Shown in pieces: positions 37,501-44,825 of a stretch of DNA of 64,000 nucleotides. Where the stretch lies: the NCBI RefSeq assembly GCF_025639805.1, contig NZ_CP106735.1:558001-622000 (forward strand). Direction: 5' to 3'. The stretch comes from Reichenbachiella carrageenanivorans (GTDB lineage: Bacteria; Bacteroidota; Bacteroidia; Cytophagales; Cyclobacteriaceae). The position numbers and the translations under genes were made by a program. The stretch's first letter is position 1. Every line of letters starts with the position of its first letter. The notes beneath the pieces are model-generated. The model made no database searches. It saw only the letters and a list, made by a program, of their open reading frames with translations, and was not told where the DNA came from.

Positions 37501-37742
37501 GCTAACACAGGTAGTTCAAAAGGGATGACCGCACAAGTATATTTGTTGGTGCCGAGTCGGTGCGTAGCATAACCCACCCATTGCATAGAACCGTTATTGC
37601 TCACTGAATTGTCGTCGCCGTGAGCTGGTATTTGAGAGACTCCAGTAAGGAGCATAGTCGTTTTGTTGATACTGGCGATGCTATAGTCTTTGGCCCCTAG
37701 TAGCATCGATAGTATCAAAATTAATCGTATCAATTTTGTCAT
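31566..37742 (-). CDS. Giant T9SS-exported protein with duplicated beta-helix, discoidin domain and terminal glycan modules
   Basis: Domain order in this 2058-aa protein: signal peptide (~1-24); module copy (~35-217); Ig-like repeat (~222-313); beta-helix 1 with choice-of-anchor Q end (~320-750); two Ig-like repeats (~755-935); beta-helix 2 (~940-1350); a SbsA-type Ig domain (VSVNNSYLDDVFTFSFSES); an F5/8 type C (discoidin) domain (~1450-1575: MDADLNTKWASEGTEWLQK, ARYVKIIGGG); two Ig-like repeats; a second module copy (~1777-1952); and a T9SS sorting domain (VVYPNPIQSGELHLVL to the end). The two helices are near-duplicates; each contains GDAIRGLGSFST, IQHDDGFQ and a TDG-DGW segment. It is probably a cell-surface or released multi-catalytic enzyme, perhaps a lyase or hydrolase. 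Its activity is not recognisable from motifs. Confidence 0.85.
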   Translation of the reverse strand: MTKLIRLILILSMLLGAKDYSIASINKTTMLLTGVSQIPAHGDDNSVSNNGSMQWVGYATHRLGTNKYTCAVIPFELPVLAAGEQIASASFTTYLIGKSGTLSDAIDLYAVPYQTSSAVASSDYFGGVYGSDAGATALQQGFLDSNSTTGSITSNSAANTSLAAFLNAQYANGAVGGDYVFIRLNMDGNTGSQYNYWDIASQNNTTTANRPILTVDIQSSTNSAPVLAAIGSQYVSEGATVSVSLSATDADADALTFSASNLPAFATLTDHGNGTASISLSPAAGAAGTYSSIAVAVSDGTVSTQESFSIIVSTPLANNVYYLDPVNGNMANNGSQGSPWASLASLAYVGQTLQAGDVLYLMDGNHGTPYIQNYVFANDIYVKPAPGHNPVITSLSLNNCQHWTFDGVRIDGTTSTITKDGFLVTGDANSSNITFKNCTIQSAESSATWTKTDWYNNVKGGIDMRAGYITVENTTIKNTYHALSLRGAYSTATGNLIDNFAGDAIRGLGSFSTFEYNTVRDCYIDDYSIQHDDGFQSYNLESDPKIEGMVLRYNKFLLFEDPITPFVISNNLIGTLMQGVINTDGYADGWIVENNLVVSQQAHGISLYGARNCKVQNNTVVQHPYFTDTTVPRIYLDDQGKTGQTNFSNIIRNNIAGQFTTWTFDATSTVQNNVDITTNTANYSAYFADYANLDFHLKAGSAAIDAGVNTGVTSTDLDGNARIADGTVDAGAYEYNSGTGGNARPVLAAIGNVQLDELATVTKNLSATDADADAISLTASNLPSFATLTDHGDGTGSLQVSPQSGDEGTYNVTISASDGTDTDTEDITITVNPEGGANAAPVLATITNQNIEEGSTVALAISATDANADALILSATNLPSFATLTDHGDGTGTIVISPQTGDASTTNVTISATDGTATDQQVVVFNVYAPGTVSGNTYYIDPVNGNNSNDGSQANPWASIQPTSIQNGDLVYLLSGNFGAVYIGNMARTTDVTFRALSGHTPVFSKLTIDNSQHLVFDGITIHAATANLGRDEFMMTGNANTTHITIKNSTLKAADDISTWTKNDWYANVTGGADFRGGNITFENTLITNVYHALSLRGDYSYVTNCTIDNFAGDAIRGLGSFSTYEYNTVRDCYINDYAIQHDDGFQAYKLDGDLKIESVTLRYNKFLLFEDPITQFVIDNELIGNLMQGIIITDGFGDGWVVENNLVMNDQTHGITLYGARNCRIQNNTVVQHPYYTDTDLVPWISCQAQSKTGQDNFSNVIRNNIAGKFTTWTFDATTIVEGNIDIDELNYNNYLPYFNDYVNHDFHLKAGSLAIDAGVNTDMATLDLDGNIRVFGPSPDAGCFEYSAGADQTAPTLVSVNNSYLDDVFTFSFSESVTPTTAQNTANYAISNGVTVQSATLEADNRTVTMEVSTLGGNQVNTLTVSNVQDYAGNTIASGNTGTFKFTCDTLWASSFQDDQWGYNPPAGAMDADLNTKWASEGTEWLQKNFCSAVTVTSVDIAFGLGDERTYNFSIELSSDGENYTQVYSGVSSGTTLSLEHFDFADTQARYVKIIGGGNSASAWNNYQEVQINTSGSAPTNQAPVVAAIPAQSVVEGNSLNVSVSASDSNGDNLTLSASNLPSFATFMDHGNGTGTVSVVTTSGDAGVYSNITLTANDGLANASTSFDLTVTTGASNSAPVLAAIGSQSVDEDATSNVSIAATDADADTMTITATGLPSFATLTPNSNGSSTLAMSPTSGDAGTYSGIVISVTDGTATDSETISITVHAVVVGQSYTIYAHANDQEVRTNGTTQWVGQTTARVGGASSAYDAGLVIPFQLPALPAGHAVAEASFSMNLVGKVNTPTGNMNLAGVTYRSTSAVLVADYSASSSLVETGFITSATAAGVVSLSDDQQLADFINDQYDAGAVAGDYVFFKIQSDIDEANYSYWNMSTADDTNNSKKPTLTLVSGSGSGARTVAHTVMNVSEPKAQLVVYPNPIQSGELHLVLPSNFDASRGTVSIFNTYGQRVYQINLNQAKSETTFRMTGLESLTSGFYVLQLSDGKSAYQSKVSVQ
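33690..36790 (-). repeat. Intragenic tandem duplication of a ~1.25-kb beta-helix segment
   Basis: Approximate copies at 35530-36790 and 33690-34940 encode the two beta-helices of the 2058-aa protein. Both start at a YYLDPVNGN/YYIDPVNGN segment and end at DAGAYEY/DAGCFEY, and blocks of nucleotide identity remain visible between them (for example around 34370 and 36205). A third, more diverged copy is in the 652-aa protein gene. The spacing holds two Ig-like repeats. Confidence 0.8.
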
Positions 37743-37934
37743 ATCGCTTGTTTATAGTTTTACATTAATTTTTCTCTTGCTTGTATTGAAATTAAAAATT
37801 TGTAACTGGTTGGTTCGATCTGTGATTTCAGGGGAGTGGTATTTGCACCTAACGATAGTCTACATACTCATAACTCCCTCATTAACAAATATTTGCTTTT
37901 TAAACTTCCTATGGAATAGACATTTTGATGAACC

Positions 37935-37946
37935 TTTTGTACAAAA
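37935..37946. promoter_or_regulatory. Perfect palindrome TTTTGTACAAAA upstream of the 2058-aa gene
   Basis: The 12-bp perfect palindrome lies about 190 bp before the start codon of the 2058-aa gene. Its 10-bp core TTTGTACAAA also occurs between the two regulator genes. It could be a regulator site; low base complexity makes chance plausible. Confidence 0.3.
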
Positions 37947-38000
37947 TGCTTTTGAAGTAAGGGAAAATTATAAGTAGTTGAGACTTGTGATCAGATACAA

Positions 38001-38030
38001 AAAAAGCAAGCCCCTGGGAGGGACTTGCTT
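38001..38030 (-). terminator. Second of two tandem terminators after the susCD-lipoprotein operon
   Basis: The stem AAGCAAG / CTTGCTT is extended inward by a bulged CCC/GGG, and a T-run follows on the minus strand. It lies just after the first hairpin. Confidence 0.75.
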
Positions 38031-38050
38031 CATCATTCTTAACACATAAA

Positions 38051-38082
38051 AAAACAACAGGGACGGGCTCGAGTATCCCTGT
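38051..38082 (-). terminator. First of two tandem terminators after the susCD-lipoprotein operon
   Basis: A 7-bp stem (ACAGGGA / TCCCTGT) with a 12-base loop is followed by a T-rich run on the minus strand. It starts about 20 bp after the lipoprotein gene stop. Two hairpins in series suggest firm separation from the 2058-aa gene. Confidence 0.75.
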
Positions 38083-38102
38083 CTTTTAATAAAATTTAAA
38101 CC

Positions 38103-39848
38103 TTATTTTGATTTGAATGAGACTGCCAAAACAGCTCCTTTACCAGACTCGCTACTGTCGATATCTATTCTACCATAAGTGGTTGCATCTGCTACATTCA
38201 CATTCACTCTTAGGAACACATAATCGCCTCCTTTAGCGCCATTGGCCACCTGCTGATTGAGATAATCTACGAGCGCGGTGTTGGCTGCTGAACTGGTAGT
38301 AATAGCTCCAATTGGTGTCGTATTTTCTGCCCATTTTTGCTGCAAAGCCGTAGCATTAGGGTCTCCGCCATACACTCCTTGGTAATAATCTGTACCCAAG
38401 ACCAAAGAGGATGATCGATAGGGCAATGCGTACAAATCGTAATCTTGTATCGCCCAGGTCACCACGTTGTTCAGATTGGCCTGTAGCTCTGCTGTAGCAA
38501 ATTCCTCACCATCAGGAATATTGGGTAGTTTGAACGGCATGACTGCTGCCATGTCGTAGATGTCGTTTGCATCTGCATAATTGACTCCTCCTCCTACTAG
38601 CAATTCGGGAGCTGCCAACCATACGAATGGCTTCGCTGGATCATTGGCATAAGCACCAAAGAATACGTCTACATCTGCTGGATCTACTGGGATATCGGTG
38701 ATCGCAAAAGGATCGACCACTTCTACATTGATCGTCTGTGTGCTGCTCTCTAGACTATTGGTTGCTACTATCTCTATGGCATAATCGCCTAGATCGCACC
38801 CATCACAATCAGCATATGGTGAGAACGTCAAAATACCTTTGCCATTGCCTGTTTCCGCGAAAGTGGCAAATCTTGGGAGATTTTGAGCTTCCATCGTCAT
38901 TACTCCTTCGAGCGGATCGTTGGCCTCGATAGCCACCGTGACTGTTTCTCCTTCTTTCACGCGTTGATCTTCTACAGCTGCAAATGTTGGCTTCTGATTT
39001 TGAGTATGCGTTTCCATTTCGATGTTGTACACTCTGTGCGTACCTGGATCATCGAGCAGATAGTCTCCTGCCACAAGTGCCATACTGGTAAGATTAGTCA
39101 CCTTGTTTCTGAAAATGTAGGCATCGGCAATCTGCACTTCCACACCGTCTGTTCCAGACACAAAAGCATCGAAAGTCATCTGTGCCGCATCTACTTCTAG
39201 GCGAACATGGTACTCATTACCGCTGGCATAGTTCATTACATTTTCTGCTGAATATCCTCCATTGTCATAGGCATCTATCACTCCTGTGCGATCGAATCGG
39301 ATAATTACCGATAGGTCTGCATAAGTAGTATCTGCAGTGAGCGTGGTAATCCCCGTCACAGCATCTATACCGTCTTTCATAGGTACCATATCAAACTCAT
39401 AGGTGAAGGTTCCTGTTTGCTTGCCATTGGGCAATTCTACTGTTTGCCAAGTATTGACCTTACTGCTATACCCCTCTAACTCTCCACGAAAATTGAAGAT
39501 AATGGTATCGGCTACGTCTCCTCTTGTAGCAATGAAATAGGTTCTTTGCTCTCCTTCTTCTGTAGCCACAAATTCATAACTCAACGTTTCGTTGAGGACT
39601 TCTCCGTTTTCCAGTTGCCATTTGACAGCTGTACCTTCAGCTGGGCTTACTTGAAGATCCATTTGTAAAGTATCTCCTACAAGCACGCCATACCCTGACC
39701 AGGCTTCTCCTCTGATGTTTCCTCCTTCTCCCACTCTATAGATAGTCAAGTCGGTATCCTTTAGCTCTGGGTTCGTAAATTCATCTGTACAAGCCCAAAT
39801 GAATGAGCTAGCAGCGATGATTCCGTATACTATATTTTTTAATTTCAT
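38103..39848 (-). CDS. SusE/F-position surface lipoprotein with Ig-like domain and glycan-module copy
   Basis: The 581-aa protein has a lipoprotein signal (SSFIWACTDE, lipid Cys 20). A beta-rich N-terminal region (~30-285) starts with a PKD-like segment (VLVGDTLQMDLQVSPAEGTA). One cadherin/Ig-like repeat follows (~290-385), then a C-terminal copy of the ~180-aa module (~395-580: MPFKLPNIPDGEEF, DLYALPYRSSS, GGDYVFLRV). This copy is closest to the N-terminal module of the neighbouring 2058-aa protein. It is third in the susC-susD operon, where surface glycan-binding proteins usually sit, so binding the target glycan is the likely role. No catalytic motif was seen. Confidence 0.82.
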   Translation of the reverse strand: MKLKNIVYGIIAASSFIWACTDEFTNPELKDTDLTIYRVGEGGNIRGEAWSGYGVLVGDTLQMDLQVSPAEGTAVKWQLENGEVLNETLSYEFVATEEGEQRTYFIATRGDVADTIIFNFRGELEGYSSKVNTWQTVELPNGKQTGTFTYEFDMVPMKDGIDAVTGITTLTADTTYADLSVIIRFDRTGVIDAYDNGGYSAENVMNYASGNEYHVRLEVDAAQMTFDAFVSGTDGVEVQIADAYIFRNKVTNLTSMALVAGDYLLDDPGTHRVYNIEMETHTQNQKPTFAAVEDQRVKEGETVTVAIEANDPLEGVMTMEAQNLPRFATFAETGNGKGILTFSPYADCDGCDLGDYAIEIVATNSLESSTQTINVEVVDPFAITDIPVDPADVDVFFGAYANDPAKPFVWLAAPELLVGGGVNYADANDIYDMAAVMPFKLPNIPDGEEFATAELQANLNNVVTWAIQDYDLYALPYRSSSLVLGTDYYQGVYGGDPNATALQQKWAENTTPIGAITTSSAANTALVDYLNQQVANGAKGGDYVFLRVNVNVADATTYGRIDIDSSESGKGAVLAVSFKSK

Positions 39849-39872
39849 AATAATCTACTTTTAAATCATCAA

Positions 39873-41534
39873 TTATTTCAGGACTCCTCTGTCTCTACTG
39901 CCATCCCACCATACTGGTGCGCCCCAGAAGTTGACTCCATCGTCCAAGTGCGCTTCCAGATTCTCTCTGTTGAAGTTCATCTCGGTATTAGGGTATGGAA
40001 GCTTTCTTGGGATCAGTCCATTAAGGTTGGTATCTGTATTGGCATGATCAGCTGGTTTCAAGACAGGGAATCCTGTTCTTCTCCAGTTGGCATAGGCCTC
40101 GGTACCATTGTAAAAATTGACCATATACTGCTGCATAGCGATCAACTCCAATCGTGACGTGCCAGTAGCCAAAAGATCATCTACATAATCGCTAACCACA
40201 CCAGAGACGGGTCTGCTATCCATTACATTTTCTAATTCGTCTATGCTTGCAAAAACAGCGTTTTCGAAGTGAGTAGCTACATCAGATACGCCCGTACCTC
40301 CCCAGCCTCTAGCGGCCATTTCAGCTTTGTAGAGTTCTACTTCGGCATACGACATATACATAGATGGCATGTCTAGTGCGGTGAGTTCTCTATTGATTTG
40401 TAATGATTTGAAATACTTGGTGAGCGTTACATCTACCCCGTTTTTCTCTACTTTGATCGGCGTCCAGGTGATCCCCTCAGCATCTGTATTGTCGAACAAG
40501 TAGTATCCTGGAGGATAAGCGGTAAGCTCTCCCTCTTGTGCCAGATACTCCTCGGTCACCTCTATACTGGTAGGGGTCACAGATTTGAATTTGTCATTCG
40601 TAGCCGAATTAGAAGACTCTGCTCCATAGATCCCAAACATCATACGAAGTCTTGGGTCATTATTGGCTTTCATGTAGCCAGCATATGTTTCGCAGGCCAC
40701 TGTGATCTGCTCAGCAAAGTGCTGCACTTGAGAAAATCCATTGCCTCGGATCTCTACTCCTCCCGTGCTCGACAGGATCACATCGTTGTTGCCATGAGTG
40801 ACATAAGCGGCATCTGTGTAAGACTCCATGACTCCGCCAGTCAATGCTGCGAGTGCTTCTGTCTGAGCCGTAGCGGCATCCACATTGACCAAACGCAAGG
40901 CATACCTCAACCGAAGTGAGTTGGCAAACTTTCTCCACTTCTCTACGTCTCCGTTGAAAATCAAATCTCCTTCGAGTGGCTTGGCGCTGTCCAACTGATC
41001 GGCAGCTTCTGTCAATTCTTTGAAGAAATCTGTGTAGATGTCTTGCTGCGCATCGTACTTAGGCTTGATGTTGCCTTCAGAAAACGCATTCAAGGCCTCA
41101 CTGTATGGAATATCTCCATACGAATCGGTGAGCTGTGCAAAAACCATCACCTTCATGATTCGGGCTACAGAATGGTAGTTGATGTTGACTTCATTTTGAG
41201 CCGCCGTCTCTATGGCAATTTCCAAATCATTGGCATTGATATAAGAGGCCTTCCATAGGTATTCGAAATAGCTGGCATCTGGCAAGTACACTTGCCCATG
41301 TGCGCCTGTCCACCCATCAGACACCATTTGCATGATGGTCATATGGTAGCCAAAATTAGCTCTCCAAACAGTTTCTCTATCTCCACTAAATCTAGTCTGA
41401 ACAGTAGATATCAGCGATTTGGCGTCGGGTACTGTAGCGGCTGTCGGATCAGTGTTAAGATCACCGAAGTCGTCACAGCCAGATAGGCTAAGTACCAACG
41501 CGAATGCTAGAATTATATAATTATTGCTCTTCAT
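39873..41534 (-). CDS. SusD/RagB-type surface glycan-binding lipoprotein
   Basis: The 553-aa protein starts with a lipoprotein signal (LVLSLSGCDDFGDLNTDPT, lipid Cys 20) whose following residues are typical of the SusD-like family. TPR-like helices are suggested by KVMVFAQLTDSYGDIPYSEAL and NSLRLRYALRLVN, and the C terminus carries NFYNGTEAYANWRRTGFPV and PNTEMNFN. The layout resembles the SusD-like 2 subgroup. It works as the substrate-capture lid on the TonB-dependent channel. The gene begins 4 bp after the SusC-like gene ends, and the pair is followed by the lipoprotein gene. Confidence 0.93.
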   Translation of the reverse strand: MKSNNYIILAFALVLSLSGCDDFGDLNTDPTAATVPDAKSLISTVQTRFSGDRETVWRANFGYHMTIMQMVSDGWTGAHGQVYLPDASYFEYLWKASYINANDLEIAIETAAQNEVNINYHSVARIMKVMVFAQLTDSYGDIPYSEALNAFSEGNIKPKYDAQQDIYTDFFKELTEAADQLDSAKPLEGDLIFNGDVEKWRKFANSLRLRYALRLVNVDAATAQTEALAALTGGVMESYTDAAYVTHGNNDVILSSTGGVEIRGNGFSQVQHFAEQITVACETYAGYMKANNDPRLRMMFGIYGAESSNSATNDKFKSVTPTSIEVTEEYLAQEGELTAYPPGYYLFDNTDAEGITWTPIKVEKNGVDVTLTKYFKSLQINRELTALDMPSMYMSYAEVELYKAEMAARGWGGTGVSDVATHFENAVFASIDELENVMDSRPVSGVVSDYVDDLLATGTSRLELIAMQQYMVNFYNGTEAYANWRRTGFPVLKPADHANTDTNLNGLIPRKLPYPNTEMNFNRENLEAHLDDGVNFWGAPVWWDGSRDRGVLK

Positions 41535-41538
41535 TTTC

Positions 41539-44500
41539 TTAGAAATTTAATTTGATATTAAAACCTAGACTTCTTCTCTGTGGCAATGAACCATATTCGT
41601 ACCCTTGACCATTACTGATACTGTAGGTAGATTCTGGGTCTATGTTGGGTACGCTAGACCAGATGAGCCATAGGTTTCTTCCGATTGCTGAAATGGTAGC
41701 TCCTTTGATAAACTTGCTGTTTTTGAGCAGTTCATTCGGAAGGGTATAAGAAAGTGATACTTCTCTCAGTTTCACGTAAGAGGCATCATATACAAAAGGT
41801 GCTGTGATGGCACTATTGGCCACTTGTCCCCAGTACAATCTTGGATCTACATAAGTAGTATTTTCCACGTATTCATATACAGGATTACCACTTTCATCTA
41901 CTACAGGGTTGTCGTTAGCATCCATGGTTTGTACTTCTACTTTGCCTGCCATTAGATACCCGCCTGTAGCTTCCCAGTCGTTTAAAGCAATACCCGCTTG
42001 GTTTCTTTCGAGCTCCGACTGCGTCCAGCCTTCTCTACCTTCGAGCGTCTGTACATGATTACCCCATTGGGTGAGTTTCATGTTGGTCATCGAAAGTATA
42101 TCCGCTCCAAATCGCGCATCGATATGTGCTCTAAGTGTGACCCCTTTGTAAGAAACCTTATTGGTAATCCCTCCAATCCATTTGTACTGGCCATTGCCAA
42201 TGACAATTTGTTCGTCTGAACGAATCGGCATGCCGTTAGCTCCTACGATAGGGGTGCCATCTTCCATGCGTTTGAAATCATATCCCATAATGTCTCCATA
42301 GGATCCGCCTTCTTCGGCACGAATGAATGAACTCACCCAGTCCGCTCTTGCGATCTCCTGTGTCTTTGCAGACTCATGCAGTTTCACAATTGAGTTTCTA
42401 TTTCTAGAGTAGTTGAAGGTAAGGTCCCATCTCAGGTTCGAAGTCTTGATTGGCACGATATTCAACATGGCTTCCCATCCTTTATTGTTGATTTCTCCTG
42501 CATTTACTAGCATATAATCACGCCCTCCACTAGAAAGCGAAATCGGAAGTCTTACTATTTCATCGTGTGTAGTTTGGTTGTAATAGGTCACGTCTAGCCC
42601 TACTCTCCAGTTCAATAATTTGGCATCTATACCAAACTCATAACCTTTGGTCAGAGAAGCTCTCAAGTCCTTGTTGGGAATGAGATCACCAGACTGAGTG
42701 GTGAAAGACACGCCATCCAAAGTGTATGGGAAACCATAAAAAGATCGCTGCAAGCCGTAAGGCTCGGTACCATTGCCTACCTCAGCGTAAGATGCTCTCA
42801 ACTTGGCATATGATAATACTTTCGATTTGATATCTAATGCCTCTGACAGCACCAATGACCCTGTGAATGAAGGATACAATACACTGTTATTGTCGGCTGG
42901 CAAAGTAGAGTTCCAGTCCTGACGAGCCGTCACATCTATAAACGCAAAGTTTTTGTAGCCTACATTTAAAAAGGCATAAAAGGAATTGATTTCCAATCGT
43001 GGATTTTGTTTGGTCATCGTAAACTCATTGTAGTTATTGATAGACACAATCCCTCTGGCCAATTCACCCTTGCCTAATACATTGGTTGTATTGCTTTCGT
43101 ACTGTCTAGAGTTTCCGCCTAGCGACAACGAGCCATCGAAATACCCAAAAGTCTTGGTGGCCGTCAAAAGAAACTCAGAGTTAAGTTCTGTAGTTCTGGC
43201 GTTGAGTTCAGTCATTTGTCCATCCTCTTGGGTAGGCGTAGTCTTAGGAGCATAGTTATAATACTTGTATGAATAAGTATCCAACCCTGATTTTACTCTC
43301 AAATTTAACCAATCTGTAAAGTGGTAGGTCAAAGCCATGTAGCCTTGTACTCTATTCTTTTCAGACTCATTTTTCATGTTGTATAGGGAGTAATAAGGAT
43401 TGATGATCCTTGTACTGGAGTTCCAATAGATATAATCTCCATTGTCGTCCACACGCCCCTCTCTCAACCAATTCTGATCGATATTAGCAGGCAACTGCAT
43501 CAAAGGCAAAGCGGAGTTGGCTCCTGAATATCCTAAATAAGGTCTATTGTCTACGTTTTCGTTGGTATAGGTGATTTTAGTATCCAAGTCTAGCTTGTCC
43601 CACATTTTCATTGAACCCTGTAGGTTGAAAGTATTTCTTCTCAATCCACTATTTGGTACTATATCTTCCATTCTCACATCTGAGGCTGAGAATCTGAAAT
43701 TGGCATATTCGTTACCTCCAGAAAAATTTACCGAATTTTGCAGTGTAGTACCTGTTCTGAAAAACGACTTGATATTGTCTGACTTGATACCATAATCTCT
43801 GATTTGCCCATCAAATTGCACAAACTCCAAGTTTGGATCTAGCTTAGCGCCCCAGCTGTTCATGAAGGTAGCATCTCCTTGATTTTTAGGAGGAGTACCT
43901 CCCCCCTGCCCATAGACACGTTGTACGTCGTCATATTGGCCTACTACTTGGTCGGCAGTGAAGTAAGAAGAAAAACCTACGTCAAATTTGTTGCCTCCGT
44001 TTTCTTTCCATTTTTTCGTAGTAATCATAATGACACCATTACCTGCACGCGAACCATACAATGCTGCAGCTGCTGGCCCTTTTAGTACAGAAATAGATTC
44101 GATATCATCTGGGTTTACAGAAGATATACCGTCGCCCAAATCCTGACCACCATACTGACCAGCTTCCCCTAGGCTTCCATTGTCCATCGGCACACCATCA
44201 ATTACATATAATGGCTGGTTCGTCCCTGATATCTTTGAGTTGCCTCTGATAATCACTTTGGACGATCCACCTGCTCCTGTATTGGGCTGGCTAATGTCTA
44301 CGCCGGCTACTTTACCTGAGAGGCTGTTTACAGCGTTTAGTGATTTTACTTCAGCCAATTCCTCTCCGTCTAGCTCAGTCACGGCATAGCCCAAAGATTC
44401 TTTCTTTCGAGAAATACCCAGTGCTGTGACCACTACCACATCTTCCAGCATTTCAGTATCTGGCTGCAATGAAATATCCACCACTGTTCGATTGGATATA

Positions 44501-44769
44501 TCTACCTCCTGTGTAAGGAATCCGACGTATGAAAACTTGAGTGTCTTTACCTCAGTCCCTACCGATAATGAAAATGCGCCATCGATATCACTCACTGTAC
44601 CTACCCCACTTTCCGAAAGGATAGTAACTCCTGGAAGTGTACCGCCATCTGCGTCAGTCACACTCCCCTTGATCACCCTACTCTGTCCATAGGCAGAGCA
44701 CACAGCGGATAACAGAACCATGGCTAGCCCCATCATTCTGTAGAATTTTATCTTGTAATGTTTGTTCAT
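41539..44769 (-). CDS. SusC/RagA-type TonB-dependent outer-membrane transporter
   Basis: The 1076-aa protein has a signal peptide (~1-29, SAYGQ), a carboxypeptidase-regulatory-like domain (~33-110: IKGSVTDADGGTLPGVTIL), a TonB-box-like VVVVTALG, a plug domain (~125-235: GVDISQPNTGAGGSSKVIIR, LYVIDGVPMDNG, SVLKGPAAAALYGSRAGNGV) and a C-terminal beta-barrel ending in FNIKLNF. It imports large oligosaccharides with SusD, powered by TonB. It is first in its operon. No STN or sigma-factor-interaction domain is seen, so control is probably by a cytoplasmic regulator through the upstream repeat motif. Confidence 0.95.
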   Translation of the reverse strand: MNKHYKIKFYRMMGLAMVLLSAVCSAYGQSRVIKGSVTDADGGTLPGVTILSESGVGTVSDIDGAFSLSVGTEVKTLKFSYVGFLTQEVDISNRTVVDISLQPDTEMLEDVVVVTALGISRKKESLGYAVTELDGEELAEVKSLNAVNSLSGKVAGVDISQPNTGAGGSSKVIIRGNSKISGTNQPLYVIDGVPMDNGSLGEAGQYGGQDLGDGISSVNPDDIESISVLKGPAAAALYGSRAGNGVIMITTKKWKENGGNKFDVGFSSYFTADQVVGQYDDVQRVYGQGGGTPPKNQGDATFMNSWGAKLDPNLEFVQFDGQIRDYGIKSDNIKSFFRTGTTLQNSVNFSGGNEYANFRFSASDVRMEDIVPNSGLRRNTFNLQGSMKMWDKLDLDTKITYTNENVDNRPYLGYSGANSALPLMQLPANIDQNWLREGRVDDNGDYIYWNSSTRIINPYYSLYNMKNESEKNRVQGYMALTYHFTDWLNLRVKSGLDTYSYKYYNYAPKTTPTQEDGQMTELNARTTELNSEFLLTATKTFGYFDGSLSLGGNSRQYESNTTNVLGKGELARGIVSINNYNEFTMTKQNPRLEINSFYAFLNVGYKNFAFIDVTARQDWNSTLPADNNSVLYPSFTGSLVLSEALDIKSKVLSYAKLRASYAEVGNGTEPYGLQRSFYGFPYTLDGVSFTTQSGDLIPNKDLRASLTKGYEFGIDAKLLNWRVGLDVTYYNQTTHDEIVRLPISLSSGGRDYMLVNAGEINNKGWEAMLNIVPIKTSNLRWDLTFNYSRNRNSIVKLHESAKTQEIARADWVSSFIRAEEGGSYGDIMGYDFKRMEDGTPIVGANGMPIRSDEQIVIGNGQYKWIGGITNKVSYKGVTLRAHIDARFGADILSMTNMKLTQWGNHVQTLEGREGWTQSELERNQAGIALNDWEATGGYLMAGKVEVQTMDANDNPVVDESGNPVYEYVENTTYVDPRLYWGQVANSAITAPFVYDASYVKLREVSLSYTLPNELLKNSKFIKGATISAIGRNLWLIWSSVPNIDPESTYSISNGQGYEYGSLPQRRSLGFNIKLNF

Positions 44770-44793
44770 ACTTAAATAGTTAGACTTATAATT

Positions 44794-44813
44794 TTCACTA
44801 ATTTATTAGTGAA
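44794..44813. promoter_or_regulatory. Inverted repeat in the susC leader/promoter
   Basis: Perfect 8-bp arms TTCACTAA / TTAGTGAA flank a four-base TTTA spacer. It lies 24 bp from the start codon and 12 bp from the triple-repeat motif. It could be an operator half-site pair or a leader hairpin; no T-run follows, so it is not a standard terminator. Confidence 0.4.
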
Positions 44814-44825
44814 CAAATACTTCGC

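Larger units (their letters stand above)
37743..38102. other. Intergenic region: promoter side of the 2058-aa gene and terminators of the susCD operon
   Basis: This 360-bp AT-rich stretch has no gene I can support. The part next to the 2058-aa gene must carry its promoter and leader; no copy of the triple-repeat motif is seen here. A 12-bp palindrome lies at 37935. The part next to the lipoprotein gene contains two terminator hairpins. Confidence 0.6.

Noticed and set aside
12994..44769. Assignment of the locus to ulvan degradation
   Set aside because: GH78, GH2 and a lyase fit, but no sulfatase, GH105/GH88 or characterised ulvan lyase family was recognised, so the glycan is left unnamed.
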